A DNA stretch of 10,880 bases from Ruminococcaceae bacterium UBA3329 (GCA_002361875.1 DERX01000004.1:2375-13254); one strand, 5' to 3'. Shown: positions 1 through 6,427, numbered from the stretch's first letter. A program made the numbers and translations. Notes: a model not told the origin generated them from the letters alone.

Positions 1-612
1 CTTATTGGCAAGATAATAAATATCATAATAATCTTTCATTCGGCTTGAAAATTCCATTAAATCGAGAATTGCATCAAGTTTTTCGGCAATTGTCGTTTCC
101 AGCGAATATGTATTTACCGTCGGTGAAGCGAAATCGTCAAGCTGTGTTGGAATTTTTCGCTTTTCCTGTTTAGGCACGATGACATCGCCAACGCCGAAAT
201 CAATGCTGAAAGGTGTTCTTGTATTCTTGATGTGTGCAACAAGCGATGCACCGATACCGGCGTATTTCTTTGCAACAGCAATGGGAGCAACATCTGTTAT
301 CTCAAATGTAACAAATCCATTTTCAGTAGGTGCTGCGATAATTTCTTCAAGCACAACTCGCAGTTGTTCAGGAGTGTTCGGCATTTGTCGAAGCAAAAAA
401 TCAACATCGACTGTAACTCTGCTGTCAAATTCGGTAAGCGAATAGATAAACAATCCGCCTTTGAGAACAAAATTTTCTGCGTATTTTGATTTTTCAAGTC
501 TGCGCAAAAATTCTTCCTGACAAAAGAGTTGTAAGCAAAGTTGATAACTTCTTCCACTTGCCTGAGCCTTATTCTTTAATCGTGTAAGCACAGACGCTGC
601 AATATCAGCCAT
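1..612 (-). CDS. abiEii: AbiEii nucleotidyltransferase toxin, partial (C-terminus beyond window)
   Basis: Reading leftward from the ATG at 612-610, the frame stays open for 204 codons to the window edge, so the C-terminal part is missing (family members are roughly 300 residues, from general knowledge). The translation shows the AbiEii/AbiGii nucleotidyltransferase layout: KGGLFIY at residues 51-57 followed by TVDVDF at 67-72 (the DxD metal-binding acidic pair, D69 and D71), a third acidic segment IDFGVGD at 137-143, AEKLDAI at 176-182, and RMKDYYDIYYL at 191-201. This is the toxin of a type IV toxin-antitoxin or abortive-infection pair, in which antitoxin and toxin do not bind each other. 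A ribosome site GGAGGT (626-621) lies 8 bases upstream, inside the end of abiEi. The start overlaps the antitoxin stop by 8 bases, indicating translational coupling. The catalytic residues look intact. Identification is confident; the target is not visible from sequence. Confidence 0.92.
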   Translation of the reverse strand, partial: MADIAASVLTRLKNKAQASGRSYQLCLQLFCQEEFLRRLEKSKYAENFVLKGGLFIYSLTEFDSRVTVDVDFLLRQMPNTPEQLRVVLEEIIAAPTENGFVTFEITDVAPIAVAKKYAGIGASLVAHIKNTRTPFSIDFGVGDVIVPKQEKRKIPTQLDDFASPTVNTYSLETTIAEKLDAILDLMEFSSRMKDYYDIYYLANK

Positions 613-1210
613 TCAGCAATACCTCCATCAGTTCGGTAACTTTTTTATACACACGCAATTTTTGGGAATAAGCAGAAAGATTATTCAGATTCTTTTTGTC
701 GTCTTTTACATAAGCGTTAATGGCCTTGTTGAAAATTTCGTTATCTAATCTTGAACGATATTTGAAACAATCACATATTGTTCGCTCACGGTCATATACA
801 GGCAGCTCAACTCCATTGAAGTTGTCGGTGATTTTTCCAAGTTCATACAACTCAGGCTGCATATAATAAGGTTGAATAGCAAGCGAATCGACTTTTAGTT
901 TTGTTCTTGACATTGAACGAGGCACAGCTATTGACCATTTTCGTGGTGCAAAGTCGCTGTAACCATAGTGAAACAACGCAGATTCAACACAAACTATTCC
1001 TTTTGGGATGAGTGTTGCAAGCAATTGTTCTTCTGAAGAAACCTCTTGTTCGGCAAGCTGATAGTATCCGTGTCGTACACGATTAAGAAAGCCTGCGTTA
1101 CACAGGTTTACGACATCAACAGCTCTGATTCCGGCAGCAACAAAGTCGGCAGATTTTGCAATGCCATTATTGTCTACAACCACTTCTTTTGCTCGCTCTT
1201 GAAGATTCAC
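605..1210 (-). CDS. abiEi: AbiEi antitoxin / transcriptional autorepressor
   Basis: This 201-residue protein has an N-terminal winged helix-turn-helix at about residues 3-52, with a recognition-helix and wing region ending in LNRVRHGYYQL. The C-terminal domain is typical of type IV antitoxins and includes GIVCVESALFHYGYSD at about 71-86 and YDRERTICDCFKYR near 138-151. In studied AbiE systems AbiEi represses its own operon through the N-terminal domain and neutralises AbiEii through the C-terminal domain without forming a complex with it. The start is GTG at 1210-1208: an in-frame TGA lies directly upstream, and AGAGGG sits about 7 bases away. The 3' end contains the ribosome site for abiEii and overlaps that gene by 8 bases. 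A promoter and inverted repeats lie just upstream, which fits autoregulation. The family call rests on fold pattern, length and the adjacent toxin. Confidence 0.9.
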   Translation of the reverse strand: MNLQERAKEVVVDNNGIAKSADFVAAGIRAVDVVNLCNAGFLNRVRHGYYQLAEQEVSSEEQLLATLIPKGIVCVESALFHYGYSDFAPRKWSIAVPRSMSRTKLKVDSLAIQPYYMQPELYELGKITDNFNGVELPVYDRERTICDCFKYRSRLDNEIFNKAINAYVKDDKKNLNNLSAYSQKLRVYKKVTELMEVLLNG

Positions 1211-1237
1211 TCATTCACCCTCTTACTTAAATAAAAT

Positions 1238-1268
1238 TCACGCACAGCGAATACGTAATTGTGTGCTG
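1238..1268. promoter_or_regulatory. Imperfect inverted repeat in abiE leader, probable second AbiEi operator
   Basis: TCACGCACAG (1238-1247) repeats the half-site of the upstream operator (TTACGCACAT) with few changes. A weaker inverted partner containing TGTGC lies at 1262-1266. The GCACA/TGTGC core spacing is 15 bases, against 12 in the upstream repeat, so the second half-site is the poorest match. The element covers the predicted transcription start of abiE, where a bound repressor would block initiation. Confidence 0.45.
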
Positions 1269-1273
1269 ATTTT

Positions 1274-1302
1274 ATTATACCTGAGACAACTAAAAAAATC
1301 AA
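1274..1302 (-). promoter_or_regulatory. Promoter of the abiE operon
   Basis: On the minus strand TTGATT (1302-1297) and TATAAT (1279-1274) are separated by exactly 17 bases. Transcription would start near 1267, giving a leader of about 57 bases before the abiEi GTG. The promoter is bracketed by inverted repeats, one just upstream of the -35 box and one in the early leader. Confidence 0.75.
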
Positions 1303-1308
1303 TTAAAA

Positions 1309-1340
1309 TTTACGCACATTTTTTGAAATATGTGCGTAAA
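1309..1340. promoter_or_regulatory. Inverted repeat, probable AbiEi operator (upstream site)
   Basis: TTTACGCACAT (1309-1319) and ATGTGCGTAAA (1330-1340) are perfect 11-base arms around a 10-base spacer. The repeat lies 6 bases upstream of the abiE -35 box and 13 bases upstream of the -35 box of a divergent rightward promoter. Known AbiEi repressors bind a pair of inverted repeats in their own promoter, so an operator is the simplest reading. The site could in principle control both directions. Confidence 0.65.
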
Positions 1341-1353
1341 ATTAAAATACATC

Positions 1354-1382
1354 TTGCAAAACAAAAAGAAATCAAGTATAAT
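1354..1382 (+). promoter_or_regulatory. Rightward promoter divergent from abiE
   Basis: TTGCAA (1354-1359) and TATAAT (1377-1382) are separated by 17 bases. Transcription would begin near 1389, at the foot of an imperfect hairpin. No credible ORF with a ribosome site follows before the terminator at 1607-1638. Confidence 0.55.
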
Positions 1383-1388
1383 ATGAAT

Positions 1389-1638
1389 TGTAAAACCAAT
1401 CCGGTTGCGATTATTCTTTTCTTGCAACCATCGGTTTTATCGCACCTGATAAGAAAATGATAAATTCTCGTCATACAGGTATGATAATATGGATTATCAA
1501 AATACTGCGAAGACTACACGATGCATTTTATAAACAAAATGTGTTAAGTTTAGCCTTTCGGCAACGAGTGGGAATAAGACAAATTATATAACAAAGCTAC
1601 TTTTCGGCGGCAGGGAGAAATCCTGCCGCTTGTTTTTT
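1389..1638 (+). ncRNA. Candidate untranslated RNA of about 250 nt
   Basis: The stretch begins at a predicted start point of a good rightward promoter (1354-1382) and ends in a strong intrinsic terminator (1607-1638). At its 5' end an imperfect hairpin pairs TAAAACC (1391-1397) and GGTTGC (1403-1408) with GCAACC (1424-1429) and GGTTTTA (1433-1439), leaving a 15-base loop. Further on are short palindromes (1471-1499) and a small GCC-UUUC-GGC stem (1553-1562). All frames hold only short ORFs without ribosome sites; the longest crosses the promoter and hairpin. I do not recognise it as 6S, tracrRNA, T-box or another named family. It could instead be the remains of a deleted gene that kept its promoter and terminator. 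Confidence 0.3.
1607..1638 (+). terminator. Strong intrinsic terminator
   Basis: GCGGCAGG (1607-1614) and CCTGCCGC (1622-1629) form a perfect 8-base GC-rich stem with a 7-base loop, followed by TTGTTTTTT (1630-1638). It points rightward, although no protein gene ends upstream of it on that strand within this window. Confidence 0.88.
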
Positions 1639-1752
1639 ATCCGCCTATTTTATATCCTTTTGTTTTTATATCCTACGATACTGTGTTATAATAATGAAAA
1701 ACCGAAATTATTTAATATACTCGGGGATATTTCCGAAATATTTTAGTTTTTT

Positions 1753-1777
1753 TCAGACCGACGGCAAAAAAAGCGTA
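1753..1777 (+). promoter_or_regulatory. Possible ECF-type autoregulated promoter of the sigma operon
   Basis: TCAGAC (1753-1758) and CGTA (1774-1777) are separated by 15 bases. This resembles the AAC-type -35 and CGT-type -10 elements used by ECF sigma factors, which commonly transcribe their own operon. The start would fall near 1785, about 40 bases before the sigma gene. A sigma-A-like TATAAT at 1687-1692 lacks a good -35 partner and may be an alternative. The assignment is tentative because the consensus for this particular sigma is unknown. Confidence 0.35.
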
Positions 1778-1825
1778 CTTAATAGGTGAAAGCACTTTTA
1801 GATTTTAACAACGGAGGTGAACAAC

Positions 1826-2380
1826 ATGGATGATAAAAGAATCATAGAGCTCTACTTTGAAAGAGACGAACAGGCAATTAAAGAAACGGATGCCAAGTAC
1901 GGCAAGCTCTGCCACAGTATCGCCTATAACATTCTGAACAGTCACGAGGATTCCGAGGAGTGTGTTAATGATACTTATATCAGTGTATGGAATGCCATTC
2001 CGCCCACAAGACCGAATAACTTCACAGCTTTCGTATGCAAAATTGCAAGAAATCTGTCCCTCAAACGGTTTGAGTTTATGAAGCGAGAAAAACGGTCGGC
2101 AGATGTACTCGCATCATTAGACGAATTGTCAGCAATATTGCCGGACGAACGGTACTCTCCCGATGTAAGCGATGAAGACATCGGTAAACTGATCAGCAAA
2201 TTTCTCCGCAGTCAAAAGGAAGATGCGCAAAATGTATTTATACGCAAGTATTACTTTTTCGATTCTGTTAAAGAGATTGCAGAGCGCTACGGCTTTACCG
2301 AAAGCAAGGTCAAAAATATGTTGTTCTACACTCGAAATAAACTAAAAGATTTTCTGATTAAGGAGGGCATTGAAATATGA
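1826..2380 (+). CDS. ECF-type RNA polymerase sigma factor
   Basis: The protein has 184 residues with the two-domain ECF layout. Region 2 lies at about residues 24-90 and includes SEECVNDTYISVWNAIPP, the -10 recognition and core-binding part. Region 4 lies at about 122-178, with its helix-turn-helix in DSVKEIAERYGFTESKVKNM. It would direct RNA polymerase to a small stress or envelope regulon once freed from its anti-sigma factor. The ATG at 1826 is the right start: GGAGGTGA (1813-1820) sits 5 bases upstream, and a GTG 9 bases earlier in the same frame is itself part of that ribosome site. The stop overlaps the next gene by ATGA (2377-2380), which couples sigma and anti-sigma translation. The inducing signal cannot be told from the sequence. 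Confidence 0.9.
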   Translation: MDDKRIIELYFERDEQAIKETDAKYGKLCHSIAYNILNSHEDSEECVNDTYISVWNAIPPTRPNNFTAFVCKIARNLSLKRFEFMKREKRSADVLASLDELSAILPDERYSPDVSDEDIGKLISKFLRSQKEDAQNVFIRKYYFFDSVKEIAERYGFTESKVKNMLFYTRNKLKDFLIKEGIEI

Positions 2381-3561
2381 AAATACCTAAAACAGCAAAT
2401 GCAGTCGGTCATATTGATGATGATTTAATTGCCAACGCAACAGAGAACGGAACTCAAACAAAACGCATTTCTTGGCTAAAATGGGGTTCTCTTGTCGCTT
2501 GCTTTGCGGTGCTCGTCATTGCAGGCGCGGCGGTTCTGCCGTCACTGCTCGGCAGAAATGTAACGCCAAGCGGAAATAACAAAAGATATAAAGAATACAG
2601 TATTCAAGCAGAGTCAGAAATTATGTGGCCTTGGGAATACCGCACCGTATACGAAAAATATACGAATGTTGAAATTAACGGCATTGAATATTCGGGAAAA
2701 GGCCGTGCAGTATCGGAATCGTTAGTCGGTGAGGGTATCGGCACATATACTGTAATCGGATATGACGGAGTAAATGCAGACAAAAAGTACACTGCCGAGT
2801 TTGAAGCGTATAAAATTAAAGACATTTCACAGAGCCGATTTATTGCCGTGAAGATGGAGAACAGTTATTACGTCTTTATGAGTGACGAATATGCTCCCCC
2901 GAGTACACTGAGCGAGCTTATGAATGATGTAAATTTGCCAAATGCAGTGGAGCTTAACCGCTTTTCCGAGAACGGCGACGGCCCTGACAGCAGCCATTTT
3001 GTATTGACAAATGACGACTATGTGTGGGAAGTTCTGTCCGAGTGCCGCAATGCCCCATTCGTTGAGGAACAGATGTGGACAACTACAGGCAGAAATTACC
3101 TCAGCTTTACAATAACTTCCGAGACTCTCGGCATCTATAAAGTTGCTCTGTATATTACGGAGGACGGATATTTATGGACAAATGCTTTTAACTATCAGTA
3201 TCTCTTCAATATCGGTGAAGATGCGGCAGACAAGATTATCAGTTATGCAAAAGAAAATTCTGCCGAGGCAAAATATGAGCCGTATAGAAACTGCGTTATC
3301 GGTACAGTCGCCCAAATTACAAACGAATATATCCTTGTGGACGATTCTGTTCTGTGCAATAATCCGTCAGACGGTATTACCTATAAGGTTATGCTGAACG
3401 ATTTGCGTATTTCACGATATGTAAATTACGGTGTTGTCAAGGTCGGTGATACAGTGCAGATTTATTATGAGGGAGAAATCGACGAAACAAACACTGTTAC
3501 AACCGCAACATCTGCATTAATAGCAACAATCTCCAACAAAGATGCGCTCATTCCCGAATAA
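2377..3561 (+). CDS. Single-pass membrane protein, probable anti-sigma factor
   Basis: This 394-residue protein has a short cytoplasmic N-terminus (1-35, with acidic IDDD at 13-16), one membrane helix at about 36-58 (KWGSLVACFAVLVIAG onward), and a large exterior domain of about 335 residues. Position directly after an ECF sigma gene with an ATGA overlap, and this topology, are the classic anti-sigma arrangement. It lacks the HxxxCxxC zinc motif of ZAS anti-sigma factors, so binding to sigma would use another N-terminal segment. The C-terminal part (about 305-390), starting GTVAQITNEYILV and later containing VGDTVQIYYEGEI, resembles a small beta-barrel (OB-like or DUF3221-like) sensor module. 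The anti-sigma role is inferred from context and topology; the exterior ligand is unknown. A terminator follows 18 bases after the stop. Confidence 0.7.
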   Translation: MKIPKTANAVGHIDDDLIANATENGTQTKRISWLKWGSLVACFAVLVIAGAAVLPSLLGRNVTPSGNNKRYKEYSIQAESEIMWPWEYRTVYEKYTNVEINGIEYSGKGRAVSESLVGEGIGTYTVIGYDGVNADKKYTAEFEAYKIKDISQSRFIAVKMENSYYVFMSDEYAPPSTLSELMNDVNLPNAVELNRFSENGDGPDSSHFVLTNDDYVWEVLSECRNAPFVEEQMWTTTGRNYLSFTITSETLGIYKVALYITEDGYLWTNAFNYQYLFNIGEDAADKIISYAKENSAEAKYEPYRNCVIGTVAQITNEYILVDDSVLCNNPSDGITYKVMLNDLRISRYVNYGVVKVGDTVQIYYEGEIDETNTVTTATSALIATISNKDALIPE

Positions 3562-3579
3562 ATTATTTAAACAACCAAG

Positions 3580-3606
3580 GCGTCGCAGAAATGCGGCGCT
3601 TTTATT
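3580..3606 (+). terminator. Intrinsic terminator after the sigma/anti-sigma operon
   Basis: GCGTCGCA (3580-3587) pairs with TGCGGCGC (3592-3599), with one G-T wobble and a GAAA loop, followed by TTTTATT. Confidence 0.8.
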
Positions 3607-3618
3607 CAGTATTTGTTC

Positions 3619-3647
3619 TTGCTTTTCTCTACAAAACAGCCTATAAT
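3619..3647 (+). promoter_or_regulatory. Promoter of the tam-ABC transporter operon
   Basis: TTGCTT (3619-3624) and TATAAT (3642-3647) are 17 bases apart, just downstream of the preceding terminator. The start near 3654 leaves a leader of about 25 bases before the tam ATG at 3679, so an upstream start codon at 3613 in the same frame would not be transcribed. Confidence 0.72.
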
Positions 3648-3678
3648 GAATATACATTATATTCAAGGGGATTATGCA

Positions 3679-4437
3679 ATGGCAAATTGGAATCCGACGC
3701 AATATTTAAAATTTAAAAATCAAAGAACTCAGCCTGCAATTGACCTTGCAATGAGGACTGTGAAATATAATCCTAAAACAGTTGCTGATATCGGCTGCGG
3801 TCCGGGAAACAGCACTTTTGTATTAAAACAGTTGTTTCCCAATTCTGATATTACGGGCATTGACAGTTCACCGGAAATGATTTCAAAAGCAAAAAAAGAA
3901 TATCCCGATATTAAATTTGAAATAGGCGACGCTGCAGCCCTTAACGGTAAATATGATTTAATTTTTTCAAATGCCTGTCTTCAATGGGTGCCGAACCACA
4001 GCACGGTTATCCCTTCGCTTATGAAAAACCTTAATGACGGCGGTGTTTTGGCAGTACAAATACCGATGAACGGCGACGAACCTTTATTTAAGCTGATAAA
4101 CGGAATTTCCAAAGAGTCTAAATGGGATTTGGGCAATGCAAAATTGCAGCCTAATGAAACACTGACTCCACCCGAATACTTTAATATTTTAAGCAAATGT
4201 TCATCTCAATTCGATATATGGGAAACAAAATATTACCACAGTATGCCCGACCACAAATCGTTGGTCGAATGGGTAAAGGGCACAAGACTTCGCCCCTATT
4301 TAGAATATTTGAGCGAAGAAAAAGGCGCTGAATTTGAAAATGAAATTGTAAAGCGTTCAAAAGCACTTTATCCAGTAACGGACAACGGCAGTGTTGTGCT
4401 CGGTTTCCGCAGATTTTTCTTTACGGCTGTAAAGTGA
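3679..4437 (+). CDS. tam: Trans-aconitate 2-methyltransferase homologue (SAM-dependent)
   Basis: The protein has 252 residues, which is my recollection of the length of E. coli Tam. Class I methyltransferase motifs are clear: ADIGCGPGNST (about 37-47) for S-adenosylmethionine binding, ITGIDSSPEMI (about 58-68) with the acidic residue that holds the ribose, and LIFSNACLQWVPNH (about 94-107). Tam-like features include the N-terminal WNPxxYLxF and the C-terminal DIWETKYYHSMPDH and RLRPYLEYLSE segments. Tam methylates trans-aconitate, an aconitase inhibitor formed spontaneously from cis-aconitate. The ATG at 3679 is preceded by AAGGGG (3665-3670). Only 12 bases separate its stop from the next start, so it heads an operon with an ABC exporter. 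Substrate identity in this organism is inference from similarity; another small carboxylic acid or lipid-like substrate is possible. Confidence 0.85.
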   Translation: MANWNPTQYLKFKNQRTQPAIDLAMRTVKYNPKTVADIGCGPGNSTFVLKQLFPNSDITGIDSSPEMISKAKKEYPDIKFEIGDAAALNGKYDLIFSNACLQWVPNHSTVIPSLMKNLNDGGVLAVQIPMNGDEPLFKLINGISKESKWDLGNAKLQPNETLTPPEYFNILSKCSSQFDIWETKYYHSMPDHKSLVEWVKGTRLRPYLEYLSEEKGAEFENEIVKRSKALYPVTDNGSVVLGFRRFFFTAVK

Positions 4438-4449
4438 TTGGAGAAAAAA

Positions 4450-5364
4450 ATGAATAATATCATACAGATTGATAATCTCAGCAAAAGCTTCGGAGAGGTA
4501 AAAGCAGTTCAGGATTTAAGCTTCCGTGTAAAAAAAGGTGAATTGTTCGCATTTCTCGGTATTAACGGTGCGGGCAAATCCACCACAATCAACATAATGT
4601 GCGGTCAGCTGTCAAAGGACAGCGGCAATATACAAATTGACGGGCACGACCTTGATAAAAATATATCTTTAATTAAAAACGAGCTTGGCGTTGTCTTTCA
4701 GTCCTCTGTGCTTGATTCCGCTCTTTCCGTTTATGATAATTTGGAGAGCCGCGCCGCACTTTACGGCATTGTCGGGGCGAAATTTAAAGAACGGCTGTCA
4801 GAGCTTGCCGACTTGCTTGATTTTAACAATTTACTAAAACGCCCCGTAGGAAAGCTGTCAGGCGGTCAGCGCCGACGGATTGACATAGCAAGAGCGCTTT
4901 TCCACAGGCCTAAAATCCTTATTCTTGACGAGCCGACAACAGGTCTTGACCCGCAAACCCGCAAAACGCTTTGGAATGTAATATCTTCTCTTCGTAAAAA
5001 TGAAAATATGACAGTGTTTTTAACCACTCATTATATGGAAGAGGCGGCGGAGGCGGACTATGTTGTGATTATTGACAGCGGTAAAATCTCTGCTGAAGGA
5101 ACTCCGCTGGAGCTGAAAAACGCCTACACGGGTGACTACATAACTCTTTACGGTGTAAACGAAGACATGGTAAAGAAACTCGGCACACAGTACGAAAAGA
5201 TAAAAGACGCTTACCGTCTGTTTGTTCCGAACACAAAATCGGCTACAGAGCTTATTGTAAAAAATCCTCAAATATTTAACGATTACGAGATAACAAAAGG
5301 AAAAATGGATGATGTTTTCCTTGCGGTTACGGGCAAAACTCTTACGGGAGGTCAGGAAAGATGA
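4450..5364 (+). CDS. ABC-2 type exporter, ATP-binding subunit
   Basis: The 304-residue ATPase has all nucleotide-binding motifs: Walker A GINGAGKST (37-45), Q-loop VVFQS (Q84), signature LSGGQRRR (136-143), Walker B ILILDEP (156-162) and switch histidine TTH (H194). The C-terminal extension after about 225, ending KMDDVFLAVTGKTL, is of the DrrA/CcmA exporter type used with ABC-2 permeases for drugs, lipids or peptides. The ATG at 4450 is chosen because GGAG (4440-4443) lies 6 bases upstream, overlapping the end of the tam region. A TTG at 4438 in the same frame contains part of this ribosome site and is unlikely. Its stop overlaps the permease start by ATGA. Transport direction is taken as export from the family; the substrate is unknown. 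Confidence 0.93.
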   Translation: MNNIIQIDNLSKSFGEVKAVQDLSFRVKKGELFAFLGINGAGKSTTINIMCGQLSKDSGNIQIDGHDLDKNISLIKNELGVVFQSSVLDSALSVYDNLESRAALYGIVGAKFKERLSELADLLDFNNLLKRPVGKLSGGQRRRIDIARALFHRPKILILDEPTTGLDPQTRKTLWNVISSLRKNENMTVFLTTHYMEEAAEADYVVIIDSGKISAEGTPLELKNAYTGDYITLYGVNEDMVKKLGTQYEKIKDAYRLFVPNTKSATELIVKNPQIFNDYEITKGKMDDVFLAVTGKTLTGGQER

Positions 5365-6257
5365 AAACATTTTTAATTTTAACCAAAAGAAATGTTAAGC
5401 TGTTCTTTAAAGACAAGGGTATGTTTTTCACATCTTTAATAACTCCTGCAATTTTGCTTGTGCTTTATGCCACCTTTCTCGGCAATGTTTACCGTGACAG
5501 CTTTACATCGAATTTACCTGAATATTTTACGCTTTCCGAGGATTTAATTGACGGTCTTGTCGCATCTCAGCTTATATCATCAATACTCGCCGTTTCGTGT
5601 GTAACCGTTGCATTTTGCTCCAATTTTTTAATGGTGCAGGACAAGGTAAACGGCACTGTTAAGGATTTAAGAATCTCCCCTGTAAAACCGTCCCTGCTTT
5701 CAATGAGCTACTATATATCAACTATGATTTCAACGCTTCTAATCTGCTTTGCCGCGGCTTCCGTTTGCCTTATCTATGTTTCATTTTCAGGATGGTATAT
5801 GACCGTTTCGGATGTACTGTTCCTATTACTTGACATCTTTCTGCTTGTTCTTTTCGGAACGGCGCTCTCCTCAATTATCAACTTTTTCCTGTCAACGCAG
5901 GGTCAGATTTCGGCAGTCGGCACAATAATCAGCGCTGGCTACGGCTTTCTTTGCGGAGCATATATGCCGATTTCCTCTTTCTCAAACGGACTTCAAAAGG
6001 CTCTCTCCTTCTTCCCCGGAACATACGGCACATCGCTTATCCGCAACCACTCAATGAGGGGTGTGCTGAACGAAATCCAAAACCAAGGCGTACCGTCGGA
6101 AGTAATCGAAAAAATCAAGGACTCTCTTGACTGTAATCTTTATTTTTTCGGAAATAAAGTAGAATTTTCAGCTATGTATATTATTTTGACAGTTACCGTT
6201 ACGGTAATTATTGCGGCATATATACTGCTGAATATTTTTAAGAAAAACAAGGTTTAA
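5361..6257 (+). CDS. ABC-2 type transporter permease
   Basis: This 298-residue protein has about six hydrophobic segments: an N-terminal helix near 22-41 after a basic amphipathic start, four in the middle between about 68 and 210, and a last one near 270-291. The cytoplasmic loop KVNGTVKDLRISPVKPSLL matches the conserved segment between helices 2 and 3 of ABC-2 permeases. With the preceding ATPase, to which it is coupled by an ATGA overlap (5361-5364) and ribosome site AGGAAAG, it would form a dimeric exporter in the cytoplasmic membrane. The loop before the last helix is hydrophilic and exterior. The operon ends at a terminator 6 bases after the stop. Co-transcription with tam is the only clue to its cargo. 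Confidence 0.9.
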   Translation: MKTFLILTKRNVKLFFKDKGMFFTSLITPAILLVLYATFLGNVYRDSFTSNLPEYFTLSEDLIDGLVASQLISSILAVSCVTVAFCSNFLMVQDKVNGTVKDLRISPVKPSLLSMSYYISTMISTLLICFAAASVCLIYVSFSGWYMTVSDVLFLLLDIFLLVLFGTALSSIINFFLSTQGQISAVGTIISAGYGFLCGAYMPISSFSNGLQKALSFFPGTYGTSLIRNHSMRGVLNEIQNQGVPSEVIEKIKDSLDCNLYFFGNKVEFSAMYIILTVTVTVIIAAYILLNIFKKNKV

Positions 6258-6263
6258 TATTTT

Positions 6264-6296
6264 GACCTGAGGTGTTTATTATCTCGGGTCTTTTTT
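6264..6296 (+). terminator. Intrinsic terminator after the ABC transporter operon
   Basis: GACCTGAG (6264-6271) pairs with CTCGGGTC (6283-6290), with one wobble pair and an 11-base loop, followed by TTTTTT. Confidence 0.85.
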
Positions 6297-6346
6297 CATA
6301 TTTAAAAACTGATTTATTTTTTATTTTAGTTTGTTTCTCTGTGCTA

Positions 6347-6375
6347 TTGAAAAAAGGATTATAATTAGCTATAAT
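6347..6375 (+). promoter_or_regulatory. Promoter of the potassium uptake operon
   Basis: TTGAAA (6347-6352) and TATAAT (6370-6375) are separated by 17 bases. The start near 6382 gives a leader of about 46 bases before ktrB, too short to hold a c-di-AMP (ydaO-type) riboswitch of the kind that controls potassium genes in some Firmicutes. Confidence 0.8.
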
Positions 6376-6427
6376 AACCGAGTAAACAGTTTTATGTAAG
6401 AAACAGAAAGGACAGGTACGCAATTAA

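Noticed and set aside
1263..1460. Rightward open frame of 65 codons in the abiE upstream region
   Set aside because: It crosses the abiE promoter, the inverted repeat, the divergent promoter and a hairpin, has no ribosome site, and its composition looks like AT-rich non-coding DNA.
1491..1535. Possible 14-residue peptide starting at ATG 1491 in the candidate RNA
   Set aside because: There is no ribosome site at proper distance and nothing recognisable in the peptide.
1817..1825. GTG start for the sigma factor nine bases earlier
   Set aside because: The GTG is part of the GGAGGTGA ribosome site that serves the ATG at 1826.
3613..3678. Longer N-terminus for the methyltransferase
   Set aside because: It would start upstream of the predicted promoter and transcription start. 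The family begins at the WNP motif just after the ATG at 3679, which has its own ribosome site.
5020..5370. Leftward open frame of 116 codons opposite the ABC ATPase gene
   Set aside because: It is antisense to a well-supported gene, with no promoter or ribosome site and no recognisable family.
6382..6427. c-di-AMP riboswitch ahead of the potassium uptake genes
   Set aside because: The predicted leader is only about 46 bases, far shorter than a ydaO-type riboswitch, and shows no matching structure.
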